Source: Arthrobacter sp. efr-133-R2A-120 (GTDB lineage Bacteria > Actinomycetota > Actinomycetes > Actinomycetales > Micrococcaceae). Taken from it: 64,000 bases of DNA. The stretch spans positions 124,001-188,000 of the forward strand of contig NZ_JARVRF010000002.1 in NCBI RefSeq assembly GCF_030209835.1, given 5' to 3'. Made by a program: the position numbers and the translations under genes. The notes under the pieces were generated by a model, which searched no databases, was not told the origin of the DNA, and saw nothing but the letters and a program-made list of their open reading frames with translations. Below, in pieces: positions 43,655 to 51,948 of the stretch. Position 1 is the stretch's first letter. Each line of letters begins with the position of its first letter.

Positions 43655-44686
43655 GTGTCAGCTGCAACAAACCGGGCTGGTGCTGCGGGCTTCATGGCGT
43701 CGGGCCTGGGGCTCGCGCTCTTTTCCTCAGCTGTTTTCGGCTTGTCCGGCTCGTTCGCCAAGTCGCTCCTGGAAACCGGGTGGACCCCCGGCGCGGCAGT
43801 TGCCATCCGCTTGAGCGGTGCCTCACTCATCTTGGTGATCCCGGCCGTCGTCGCTCTCCGGGGCCGTTGGCACCAGCTCAAGGACAATTGGCTCACCATC
43901 CTGTTGTTCGGCGTGATTGGCGTCGCCGGGTGTCAGCTTTTCTACTTCAACGCGGTATCCAAGCTGTCCGTGGGTGTCGCCCTCCTGCTCGAATACCTCG
44001 CGCCAACCATGATCGTCTTGTGGCTCTGGGTCGCGAGCCGACGCCGCCCCCGGGCCCTCACCGCTATTGGAACGCTGCTTTCCCTCGGCGGGCTCGTCCT
44101 GGTGCTTGATCTCACCGGCTCTGTGAAGGTGGACTTCATTGGCGTCCTGTGGGGCATGGCCGCAGCCGTCTGCCTGGTCATCTACTTCTTCATCACCGCC
44201 AAGCAGAACGACACATTGCCGCCCATCGTGCTGGCCGCAGGCGGTCTCATGGCAGGTTCAATCCTTATCTGGATTGCCGGCGGGACCGGTCTGCTGACCA
44301 TGACTTTCGCCACCGCGGATACGCAACTCGGGCCGTGGACAACGCCGTGGTGGGTCTCGATCGCCGGCCTCGTCATCCTGTCCACCGTGCTGTCTTACGT
44401 TACGGGGATCATGGCTGCCCGAAGCCTTGGTTCCAAGGTGGCTTCCTTTGTCTCGCTCACGGAGGTGTTGTTTGCCGTCGTGTGGGCCTGGCTTCTCCTG
44501 GCCGAATTGCCCGGAGCCATCCAGCTCGTGGGCGGGGCACTCATCGTGTGCGGGGTGGTTCTGGTGCGAATCGACGAGCTACGGGCTGACAAGCGCGATG
44601 CCGCCGGATTCGGCGAAGACCACACGGCCCTTGAGCTTGACCACGCGAACGACGTCGAGCCGGTTCCCTCGGAGAGGGTGCTCTGA
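43655..44686 (+). CDS. EamA/DMT-family transporter
   Basis: 343 residues from GTG 43655, with GGAGG seven bases upstream. Ten hydrophobic segments in two EamA repeats (ALFSSAVFGLSGSFAKSLLE, and VLWGMAAAVCLVIYFFITAK), followed by a hydrophilic tail of about 45 residues. DMT carriers export amino acids, nucleosides or metabolites; substrate not assignable. Confidence 0.9.
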   Translation: MSAATNRAGAAGFMASGLGLALFSSAVFGLSGSFAKSLLETGWTPGAAVAIRLSGASLILVIPAVVALRGRWHQLKDNWLTILLFGVIGVAGCQLFYFNAVSKLSVGVALLLEYLAPTMIVLWLWVASRRRPRALTAIGTLLSLGGLVLVLDLTGSVKVDFIGVLWGMAAAVCLVIYFFITAKQNDTLPPIVLAAGGLMAGSILIWIAGGTGLLTMTFATADTQLGPWTTPWWVSIAGLVILSTVLSYVTGIMAARSLGSKVASFVSLTEVLFAVVWAWLLLAELPGAIQLVGGALIVCGVVLVRIDELRADKRDAAGFGEDHTALELDHANDVEPVPSERVL

Positions 44687-44791
44687 AACAATCTCCGGTG
44701 GTCCCGCAGCTACGACTTCAGGACCTTTGTCAGGGCTCAGATATCGCTTCAAGGGGTCCCGGCACGGGAGAGCGGGGCCTAGCATGTTGAT

Positions 44792-45064
44792 ATGTGCCGG
44801 AACATTCACACTCTCCACAATTTTGAGCCACGAGCCACCTCTGCGGAGGTGGAAGCCGCAGCCCTGCAATACGTGCGCAAGATCAGTGGCACGACGAAGC
44901 CCTCGAAGGTCAACGAGGAAGCGTTCGCCGAGGCTGTCCATGAGATCGCGCACATCACCCAGCACCTGCTCGATTCCCTCGTGACCCATGCGCCAGCGCG
45001 CAACCGCGACGAGGAGGCGGCAAAAGCCAGGGCCCGGGCAGCCGTTCGTTTCGGAACGGCCTAG
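44792..45064 (+). CDS. DUF2277-family protein
   Basis: 90 residues matching the family along its length: MCRNIHTLHNFEPRATSAEV at the start, QYVRKISGTTKPSK in the middle and a helical EIAHITQHLLDSL segment. The conserved MCRNI start with Cys2 is diagnostic. Function is unknown. The stop codon falls inside the first copy of an 18-bp direct repeat. Confidence 0.85.
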   Translation: MCRNIHTLHNFEPRATSAEVEAAALQYVRKISGTTKPSKVNEEAFAEAVHEIAHITQHLLDSLVTHAPARNRDEEAAKARARAAVRFGTA

Positions 45065-45155
45065 CTTCCCCCAAACTGCTAGCTTCCCCCAAACTAACTG
45101 GCAGTTGTTGCCGTTCTCACGCCGGATAACGACAACAACTGCGAGTCAGTTGGGT
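45061..45155. repeat. Direct repeat plus hairpin of the GTTGTTGTCGTT family (copy 2)
   Basis: Two tandem copies of CTAGCTTCCCCCAAACT (45061-45077, 45079-45095), the first containing the DUF2277 stop codon. A hairpin follows, with arms GCAGTTGTTGCCGTT (45101-45115) and AACGACAACAACTGC (45128-45142). Bases 45128-45155 match 15463-15490 at 27 of 28 positions. It lies between convergent genes. Confidence 0.78.
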
Positions 45156-45178
45156 GGGGCCCACGGTGACGGTGGGGG

Positions 45179-47803
45179 CTACTTTGCGAAGGAGCGCAAC
45201 CGTAGTGAATTCGCGACTACCAGGACCGAGCTCGCAGCCATGGCCGCACCGGCGATCATCGGGTTGAGCAAACCAAGGGCTGCCACCGGGATACCGATGG
45301 CGTTGTAGAAGAAGGCCCAGAACAGGTTTGTCTTGATGGTGGTGAGGGTCTTCCGGGACAGCTCGATGGCTTGCACCAGCTGGCCGAGGTCACTGCCCAT
45401 CACGGTCAGATCCGAGGCCTCGATGGCAACGTCGGTACCCGATCCCATGGCTATGCCAAGGTCGGCTTGCGCCAGCGCAGCGGCGTCGTTGACTCCGTCC
45501 CCTGCCATGGCCACAGTGGAACCCTGGGCCTGGAGTTTCCGCACCGCGTCCACCTTGCCTTCCGGCAGGACTCCCGCGAATACGTCTTCCGGGGAGATCC
45601 CGACGGCGGCGGCCACTTGGGCGGCGACGGCGGCGTTGTCTCCGGTCAGCAGCAGAGGGCGAATCCCGAGTTCCTTGAGCTTTGCGATGGCTGCCGCCGA
45701 ACCGGGTTTGACAGTGTCCCTTAGCGACACGATCCCGGCGGGCTCCCCGTCCACAGCAACCCAGATGGCGGTCGCCCCACCAGCTTCCTCAGTGGCCAGG
45801 GCCCGGCGCTGTGCATCGTCGGGGAAGATTCCGTTGTCTTCCAGCCAGCCGGTCCTGCCGGCCACGACCGTCCGACGAGCGCCATTCCCTGCTCCATTCA
45901 GCGCAACCATTCCCCGGACTCCGCCGCCCGGGGCGGAACTGAAGTCCTTCACGGCGGGGAGCAGTCCGGCGTCGGGCATTGCGGACTTGGCTGCGGCGGC
46001 AACGGCGTGGGCGATGGGGTGCTCCGACGCTGCCTCGACTGCGCCGGCGAGAGACAGGACGTCGGCGGGGGAGTGGCCGTTCAAGGCCAGGGTATGTCCG
46101 ACGGCGAGCTTGCCGCTCGTGACGGTTCCGGTCTTGTCCAACAGGATGGCGTCCACCGTGCGCGTATCTTCAAGCACCTGTGGACCCTTGATGAGGATGC
46201 CGAGCTGCGCCCCCCGACCGGTCCCGGTCAAGAGGCCAACGGGTGTCGCGAGCCCGAGCGCACACGGGCAGGCAATCACGAGGACCGCCACAGCAGCAGT
46301 GAACGAGGCGTTGAGGTCCCCGGTCAGGGCGAGCCAGAATACGAAGGTAACGACGGCGATGACCAGCACGACCGGAACGAACACGGCGCTGATGCGATCG
46401 GCGAGCCGTGCAATCGGGGCTTTGCCCGTCTGCGCTTGGCTTACCAGCCGCCCCATTTGCGCCAGCGTCGTGTCGGAACCGACGCGGGTCGCGCGGACCA
46501 ACAAACGGCCCGAAGTATTGATCGTGGCGCCCGTGACCTGGCTTCCCGGTCCGACCTCCACCGGCATGGATTCGCCGGTGATCAGCGAAGCGTCGACGGC
46601 GGATTCACCGCCCGTCACTACGCCGTCAGTAGCGATCTTCTCGCCCGGGCGGATCACGAAGATGTCCCCCGCCACGAGTTGCTCGGCCGGGATCTTGTGC
46701 TCGACGCCGTCGCGCAGCACCGTTGCGTCCTTGGCTCCAAGGTTCAGCAGGGCCTTGAGGGCATCGCCGGCCTTCGCTTTGGCGTTGGCCTCAAGATAGC
46801 GGCCCAGCAGCAGGAACGTGGTGACCACAGCCGCAACTTCGAAGTACAGCCCGCCGCTCACGCCGCCCATGGACTCCATGCCGGGGTGTTCAGTCATCAT
46901 GGGGTTGGCAACGAGCTGCCACGCAGAGTAGAGGTACGCGGCCAGGACACCAATCGAGACGAGCGTGTCCATGGTCGAGGCGAAATGGCGCGCGTTGATG
47001 GCGGCCGCACGATGGAAGGGCCAGGCAGCCCACGTCACCACGGGAAGAGCCAGTGCAGCGGCGACCCAACCCCATTGCGGGAACTGCAGGGCTGGAATCA
47101 TCGAGATCGCGAAGACCGGGACCGTCAGTATGGCAGCGGCGATTAGTCTCGGCTTTAGCTGCCGGGACGCGGGGCCGTGGTGCATGTGGTCTTCGTGGGC
47201 GCCGTGGTCGCCTGCGCGGTCGCTGGCACCGTGGTCGACTTGCGCGCCGCCACCGGCGCCGTGGTCACCGTGGTCGCCTGCCGCGGCGCCACGGGCCGCA
47301 TGCTCGGCGTGCTCGGTCGTTCCTCCCCACCGGCCCCCTAACCTCGCAAGCTCGGCCAGGGAACCCTGCCGGCGTGGGCCCACCTTAGACGCACGCTGCC
47401 GCATGCCCCCCGCGTCGCCACTGTGGTCATGGAGCCACTCGTTGTGGTCGCTATCGCTGTGGTCATGTTCGGGTTCGGAGTGCTCGCCAAGATGCCCTGT
47501 GCCGGTCTCGAGCATGTCGGTTTCGCGATCGTGGGCGTGGGCGATGGACGGGCTGGGCCGGGATTCGCGGATCCAGGCTTTGTAGCCCGTTGCGTTTACG
47601 GTGTCCACGATCTGTTGGTCGGTGACGTTGTCCGGGACTTTTACCTGGGCTGATTCGAGGGGGAGGTTGACGGAAGCCTCCACGCCGTCGAGCTTGCCCA
47701 GTTTCCGCTCTACGCGGGCCACGCACGATGCGCACGTCATTCCCTCGATGTCGAGTTCGATGATGCGCGTGCCCGTTTGGTGGAGGATGTCGTGATTGCT
47801 CAC
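45179..47803 (-). CDS. copA: Copper-translocating P1B-type ATPase
   Basis: 874 residues, about 120 longer than usual. N-terminal HMA domain with GMTCASC (residues 21-27), then a His/Asp/Gly-rich linker (about 85-215), eight membrane helices with the metal-site C512-P-C514, the phosphorylation motif DKTGT, SEHPIAHAV and GDGVNDAAALAQADLGIAM. It exports Cu(I). The linker contains many His residues (for example HDHSDSDH, HEDHMHH) and, at about residues 140-161, a segment encoded by an intergenic-type repeat. Encoded 8 bp after copZ, under CsoR control. Confidence 0.96.
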   Translation of the reverse strand: MSNHDILHQTGTRIIELDIEGMTCASCVARVERKLGKLDGVEASVNLPLESAQVKVPDNVTDQQIVDTVNATGYKAWIRESRPSPSIAHAHDRETDMLETGTGHLGEHSEPEHDHSDSDHNEWLHDHSGDAGGMRQRASKVGPRRQGSLAELARLGGRWGGTTEHAEHAARGAAAGDHGDHGAGGGAQVDHGASDRAGDHGAHEDHMHHGPASRQLKPRLIAAAILTVPVFAISMIPALQFPQWGWVAAALALPVVTWAAWPFHRAAAINARHFASTMDTLVSIGVLAAYLYSAWQLVANPMMTEHPGMESMGGVSGGLYFEVAAVVTTFLLLGRYLEANAKAKAGDALKALLNLGAKDATVLRDGVEHKIPAEQLVAGDIFVIRPGEKIATDGVVTGGESAVDASLITGESMPVEVGPGSQVTGATINTSGRLLVRATRVGSDTTLAQMGRLVSQAQTGKAPIARLADRISAVFVPVVLVIAVVTFVFWLALTGDLNASFTAAVAVLVIACPCALGLATPVGLLTGTGRGAQLGILIKGPQVLEDTRTVDAILLDKTGTVTSGKLAVGHTLALNGHSPADVLSLAGAVEAASEHPIAHAVAAAAKSAMPDAGLLPAVKDFSSAPGGGVRGMVALNGAGNGARRTVVAGRTGWLEDNGIFPDDAQRRALATEEAGGATAIWVAVDGEPAGIVSLRDTVKPGSAAAIAKLKELGIRPLLLTGDNAAVAAQVAAAVGISPEDVFAGVLPEGKVDAVRKLQAQGSTVAMAGDGVNDAAALAQADLGIAMGSGTDVAIEASDLTVMGSDLGQLVQAIELSRKTLTTIKTNLFWAFFYNAIGIPVAALGLLNPMIAGAAMAASSVLVVANSLRLRSFAK
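47321..47386. repeat. Intergenic-type repeat embedded in frame within copA
   Basis: Bases 47354-47381 are identical to 15406-15433 at 27 of 28 positions, and 47343-47383 match 15365-15405 at 33 of 41. In the copA frame it encodes residues of about 140-161, including GPRRQGSLAELARLGG, unlike the His-rich sequence on both sides. It keeps the frame open. The element at 15363-15433 is intergenic, so movement or amplification into the linker is the simplest reading. Confidence 0.75.
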
Positions 47804-47811
47804 ATTGGCCC

Positions 47812-48051
47812 CTACGCCTCGCTGGCGACTACCAGGTAGCCGGCTTCGGCGACGGCTTCGCCGATTTCGGACGGCGACAATTCCTGGGTTGAGGTGATGG
47901 TGACGGTGGAGATTCCGCCGGCATTCAGATCGATCTCGACATTCTCCACTCCCGTCAAGGACTCAATTTCTTCGCTCACTGCGGAAACGCAGTGCCCGCA
48001 GGTCATTCCGGAAACGCTGACGTTCGTCTGGATGGTGGCGGTGTGGCCCAT
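47812..48051 (-). CDS. copZ: Copper chaperone CopZ (HMA domain)
   Basis: 79 residues from ATG 48051, with AAGGAG seven bases upstream; an open frame continues to 48126 but lacks a ribosome site. The metal-binding motif is VSGMTCGHCVSAVSEEI, followed by the beta-alpha-beta HMA fold. It binds Cu(I) and hands it to CopA. Middle gene of csoR-copZ-copA. Confidence 0.93.
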   Translation of the reverse strand: MGHTATIQTNVSVSGMTCGHCVSAVSEEIESLTGVENVEIDLNAGGISTVTITSTQELSPSEIGEAVAEAGYLVVASEA

Positions 48052-48100
48052 GGCGTGCTCCTTGGTAGTGAGTTGAATGGTGTGGTGAGTGCTTGCGGGG

Positions 48101-48487
48101 TTACCGCAACAGGCGCCCGATGGCATCGGCTGCCTCCTTGACCTTGATGTCGATTTGCTCTGCGCGCACGACGGGATCGGACTCGGAGGCAGCTCCGACG
48201 ACGCAGTGCCCGATGTGTTCCTCCACGAGCCCGAGGCTCACGGCATGCAGGGCTTTAGTGACAGCCGAGACTTGGGTGAGGATGTCGATGCAATATTTGT
48301 CCTCTTCCACCATGCGCGCAATGCCGCGTACCTGGCCCTCGATCCGCTTAAGGCGCCGCAAGTAAGCGTCCTTGTTGGAAGAGTAGCCGTGTTGGGAATG
48401 CGCTCCATCCTCAACGTCGATGCCCGGCTGGCCAATGTTCAAATCAACCGGGTTCAAGTCTGCGGGGTCCACATCGATCGTGCTCAT
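48101..48487 (-). CDS. csoR: Copper-sensing repressor CsoR
   Basis: 128 residues. The all-helical DUF156 core starts at YLRRLKRIEGQVRGIARMVE. Copper ligands are C66, H91 and C95, with the 25- and 4-residue spacing found in Mycobacterium tuberculosis CsoR (C36, H61, C65). An acidic N-terminal extension of about 38 residues is unusual for the family. Two GC-rich operators lie just upstream, so it autoregulates; Cu(I) binding releases DNA. First gene of the operon. Confidence 0.95.
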   Translation of the reverse strand: MSTIDVDPADLNPVDLNIGQPGIDVEDGAHSQHGYSSNKDAYLRRLKRIEGQVRGIARMVEEDKYCIDILTQVSAVTKALHAVSLGLVEEHIGHCVVGAASESDPVVRAEQIDIKVKEAADAIGRLLR

Positions 48488-48497
48488 GCCCCAAAGC

Positions 48498-48539
48498 TAT
48501 ACCCCCTAGGGGTATAAAATCAAGTACCCCCAGGGGGTA
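48498..48539. promoter_or_regulatory. Tandem CsoR operators
   Basis: TATACCCCCTAGGGGTATA at 48498-48516 and TACCCCCAGGGGGTA at 48525-48539 both match the CsoR consensus of TACCC and GGGTA around a G/C-rich centre. They lie 11-52 bases before the csoR start and also face the divergent importer gene. Confidence 0.9.
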
Positions 48540-48580
48540 TCAGCCATCGTGCGAAAGATCGCCTATTTACAAATTCTCGT

Positions 48581-48593
48581 TTTGCAATGCAAA
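48581..48593. promoter_or_regulatory. TTTGCAATGCAAA palindrome upstream of the sugar importer
   Basis: Perfect 13-bp palindrome TTTGCA-A-TGCAAA, 110 bp before the importer's start. It shares the TTTGCA half-site with the operator at 58608-58627. The IclR regulator at 53566 is a likely binder. The rest of 48540-48702 is AT-rich leader with no gene. Confidence 0.55.
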
Positions 48594-48702
48594 CCTTTTG
48601 CCGCTTGTGCTTCCGCCCACAAAAGTATGTTTGTAAAGTTTCCTTCCATACCCGAAGCGGGGGACCGCCGGGCACTCAACCCTTTTCTCTATGGAGGATC
48701 CA

Positions 48703-49995
48703 TTGAAAATCGCACGCTCTGCGGCTGCCTTTGCCCTCGCCGCCCTCGCACTGACGGCCTGCGCCCCGCCTACTTCGAACAACGCCGCGTCATCTTCCGA
48801 TGAGAAGTCCGGCACCATCCGCGTGTGGCTGTTCTCGGAAGTCAACCAGGACCCCAAATCCGCGGTTGTCAAGGCCGCCGTGTCCGATTTCGAAGCCAGT
48901 CACAGTGGCGTCAAGGTCGACGTCCAGTACATTCCCGTCGACAGCCGGGCGGAACGGTTCAAGGCCGCGTTCAACGATCCCTCGAGCGCTCCCGACGTCG
49001 CCGAGTTCGGCAACACGGACCTCGCCAGCTACGTTGCATCCGGCGGATTGTCCGACATGACTGCAGACATCAAGGCCTGGGATGAGTCCAAGGACCTGGA
49101 CAGCAAGATCCTGGCCACCACGGACGTCGGTGGCAAGAACTACGGTGTGCCGTGGTACGTCGGCGTCCGAGCCCTCTACTACCGCGCCGATCTGCTGCAG
49201 AAGCTCGGGCTGGGGGCGCCCAAGACTCTTGCCGACGTCGAAACCGTGGCCCGCGCCGTCCGCGCAGCCAACCCGGACATGCTCGGGATTTCGGTTGGTG
49301 GAGCTGCGCAGTTCTCCGCTATGCCCTACCTCTGGGCCAACGGTGGCAACATTGCCACGAAGAAGGGTGACACTTTCGTCTCTGGTCTGGATTCGGCCGA
49401 ATCCCGGGACGGCATCTCCGCTTATGCCCGGCTGCTCAAGAACGACATCTGCCCGCCCCAGACGTGCGCCGAATTCGGCGGAAACGCGAGCGTCCAGCAG
49501 TTCATCGCCGGCAAGTCGGCCATGACCATCGGTGGCGACTTCAACTACAAGGCCGTGGCGGCCAGCGCCGTCAAGGACAAGTTCGCGGTGGTTCCGGTTC
49601 CGGGCAATACGGCAGGTTCGATCGCTCCTGCATTTGCCGGCGGAAACAACCTGGGCGTCTTCAACAGCAGCAAGCACCACACCCTTGCAGCTGAGTTCGT
49701 TGAGCTGTTGGCTGGCAAGAAGTTCCAGCAGAAGATGTTCGACGCCATGGGCAACCTGCCGACATTCAGCGACGTCCAGAAGTCTGTTGCGGCGTCCAAT
49801 CCACAGCTTGACCCCTTCATCAAGACCCTCGCCGCCGGCACCAATTTCGTCCCCGTGACGGAAACCTGGTCCACCATCGACGCCCAGGGCATCTTCACCG
49901 GGATGTACCAGAAGATCGTCACGGGTAAAGCTGACGTCAATACGGCTACTGCGGACGCGGCTGCAGCCATGAACAAGGTCTTCGGATCCAAATGA
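48703..49995 (+). CDS. Sugar ABC transporter substrate-binding lipoprotein
   Basis: 430 residues from TTG 48703, chosen because GGAGG is five bases upstream and a lipoprotein signal follows (MKIARSAAAFALAALALTAC). The mature domain is a family 1 extracellular solute-binding protein (GIPWYVGVRALYYRADLLQK-like, here GVPWYVGVRALYYRADLLQK). Position before two permeases and a GH20 hexosaminidase suggests it binds chitin-derived oligosaccharides, as DasA and NgcE do in Streptomyces. Sequence alone does not prove the ligand. Confidence 0.9.
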   Translation: MKIARSAAAFALAALALTACAPPTSNNAASSSDEKSGTIRVWLFSEVNQDPKSAVVKAAVSDFEASHSGVKVDVQYIPVDSRAERFKAAFNDPSSAPDVAEFGNTDLASYVASGGLSDMTADIKAWDESKDLDSKILATTDVGGKNYGVPWYVGVRALYYRADLLQKLGLGAPKTLADVETVARAVRAANPDMLGISVGGAAQFSAMPYLWANGGNIATKKGDTFVSGLDSAESRDGISAYARLLKNDICPPQTCAEFGGNASVQQFIAGKSAMTIGGDFNYKAVAASAVKDKFAVVPVPGNTAGSIAPAFAGGNNLGVFNSSKHHTLAAEFVELLAGKKFQQKMFDAMGNLPTFSDVQKSVAASNPQLDPFIKTLAAGTNFVPVTETWSTIDAQGIFTGMYQKIVTGKADVNTATADAAAAMNKVFGSK

Positions 49996-50038
49996 CGGGG
50001 TTCGTGAGGCACGTCCGATCCACGCCAGGTGGCGCGGC

Positions 50039-51043
50039 GTGACGGCGCTTGCATCCGCGAAGGCGGGCACAAACGGAGCGAACCGCAAACAGGACCGCAA
50101 ACAGAACCGCAAGCCGACGACGGCGCGCATGCCCCGCCGTCGTTCGCAGGGCAAGCGCAGCTTGGAACCGTGGTTCTACCTGGCCCCGGCTTTCATTGTC
50201 CTGATCGCGCTGCTGGGATACCCGATATTCCAGCTCATCAACGTTTCCTTGTATGACTACCGCCAGGCCCAAGTCAGTGGCAAGGCACCACTGCAGTTCA
50301 CGGGCCTGGAGAACTACCAGAAACTGTTCGCCGATCCGGAGTTCTGGTCCGTCCTGGGCAACACAGTGTTGTTCGCGGGCGCCTGCGTTGTCCTGACGCT
50401 GCTGGTGGGAACGTTGTTGGCAGTGCTGGCCACACGGCTCCGGCCCTGGGTCCGGACCGCGCTGTTCGTAGTGTCGCTCGGCGCTTGGGCCACACCGGCC
50501 GTCACCGGCAGCGCCGTGTGGTTGTTCCTCTTCGACCCCACCTTGGGACTCGTCAACAAAGCACTCGCGTCCGTGGGCCTGACCCAGTTCAACGGCTACT
50601 CCTGGACCTACGACAAATGGTCCGCCTTCGGGCTGGTGGCCAGCGAAGTGGTGTGGTGTTCGTTCCCGTTCGTGCTCGTGACGGTCTACGCCGGCATCCA
50701 GGCGATCTCCACCGAAGTGATTGAGGCGGCGCGGCTCGACGGTGCTTCCATGCCCCGGATCGCGCGCAGCATCATGCTTCCGATGCTGCGGCCCATCGTG
50801 ATGGTGGTGACCATCCAGTCCATCATCTGGAATTTCAAGATCTTCTCCCAGATTTACATCATGACCAATGGCGGCGGTATTGCCGGGCAGAACCTCGTGC
50901 TGAACGTCTACGGCTACCAGCAGGCCTTCGCGGCCAGCCTTTATGGCCTCGGCTCGGCCCTCGGCGTCATCATGACCACGCTGTTGATGATCATCACCCT
51001 GATCTACCTCCGCATCCTCAAGAGAACGGGAGAAGTCCTGTGA
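50039..51043 (+). CDS. Sugar ABC transporter permease, MalF/UgpA type
   Basis: 334 residues from GTG 50039, with a basic N-terminal stretch (about 1-45). Six membrane helices and the conserved EAA loop (EVIEAARLDGASMPRIARSI) that contacts the ATPase. No ATPase gene is in the operon, so it probably uses a shared MsiK-type ATPase encoded elsewhere, as is usual in actinobacteria. The stop overlaps the next permease start. Confidence 0.92.
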   Translation: MTALASAKAGTNGANRKQDRKQNRKPTTARMPRRRSQGKRSLEPWFYLAPAFIVLIALLGYPIFQLINVSLYDYRQAQVSGKAPLQFTGLENYQKLFADPEFWSVLGNTVLFAGACVVLTLLVGTLLAVLATRLRPWVRTALFVVSLGAWATPAVTGSAVWLFLFDPTLGLVNKALASVGLTQFNGYSWTYDKWSAFGLVASEVVWCSFPFVLVTVYAGIQAISTEVIEAARLDGASMPRIARSIMLPMLRPIVMVVTIQSIIWNFKIFSQIYIMTNGGGIAGQNLVLNVYGYQQAFAASLYGLGSALGVIMTTLLMIITLIYLRILKRTGEVL

Positions 51044-51948
51044 CCGCCGTCGACGTTCCACTCCGCAAGAATCGGCCCGCACCGGACGCGCCGCAACAGT
51101 TCCGCAAGCGCGGACGACGCCGGTTCGGCGCCGACGCGGCGGCACTCGCCATCGCGCTCCTCGTCGCGTTCCCGCTGTTCTGGATGGTGCTTTCGGCCCT
51201 CAAGCCGAAGACGGCGCTCGACGCCGGCGATGCGGCACCGTTCACGCTGGAACCGTCCTTCGATTCCTTCATGCGGGTCTTGTCGCTCAACAACTTCGGC
51301 AGGTACTTCCTCAACAGCGTGATCGTGGCGCTCGTGGTGGTCATCGTCTCCACTGTGCTGGCGTTTTTGGCCTCCGTGGCATTGACCCGCTACCAATTCA
51401 AGGTGCGCACCAAGTTGCTGATCGTGGTGCTGGTTTCCCAGATGGTGCCCGTTGAGGCGCTCACCATTCCGTTGTTCTTCCTGCTGCGAAATGCCGGGGA
51501 AGCCGTACCGTTGGTGGGCCTGAACCAGCTCGGGTCCCTGGTGCTGGTCCATGTGGGATTCAGCATTCCGTTCGCGATCTGGATGCTTCGTGGCTTCGTG
51601 GCAGCCGTGCCGGTCGAGATCGAAGAGGCAGCGCGCATAGACGGCGCGAGCGGTTTCCGTTTTGTCCGCTCGATCCTCTTCCCGCTCGTGGCGCCCGGAG
51701 TGGTGGCATGCTCGGTATTTTCGTTCATCTCCACGTGGAACGACTTCCTCTTCGCCAAGACATTCATCATTTCCGCCCAGGAGAACCAGACCTTGCCCAT
51801 GGCATTGTTGACCTTCTTCAAGCCCGACCAGAACGATTGGGGTGCCATCATGGCCGGTTCCGTGATTATGACCATTCCCGTGCTGATCTTCTTCATCGCA
51901 GTGCAGCGAAAACTCGTGTCCGGGCTGGCGGGGGCGGTGAAGGGATGA
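51040..51948 (+). CDS. Sugar ABC transporter permease, MalG/UgpE type
   Basis: 302 residues from GTG 51040. Six membrane helices with the EAA loop EIEEAARIDGASGFRFVRSI. The start overlaps the first permease and the stop overlaps the hexosaminidase start (ATGA), so the whole set is coupled. Partner of the upstream permease. Confidence 0.93.
   Translation: MTAVDVPLRKNRPAPDAPQQFRKRGRRRFGADAAALAIALLVAFPLFWMVLSALKPKTALDAGDAAPFTLEPSFDSFMRVLSLNNFGRYFLNSVIVALVVVIVSTVLAFLASVALTRYQFKVRTKLLIVVLVSQMVPVEALTIPLFFLLRNAGEAVPLVGLNQLGSLVLVHVGFSIPFAIWMLRGFVAAVPVEIEEAARIDGASGFRFVRSILFPLVAPGVVACSVFSFISTWNDFLFAKTFIISAQENQTLPMALLTFFKPDQNDWGAIMAGSVIMTIPVLIFFIAVQRKLVSGLAGAVKG

Noticed and set aside
48790-50154. 454-residue open frame antisense to the solute-binding protein
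   Set aside because: No conserved motif, while the plus-strand gene has a lipoprotein signal and ribosome site.
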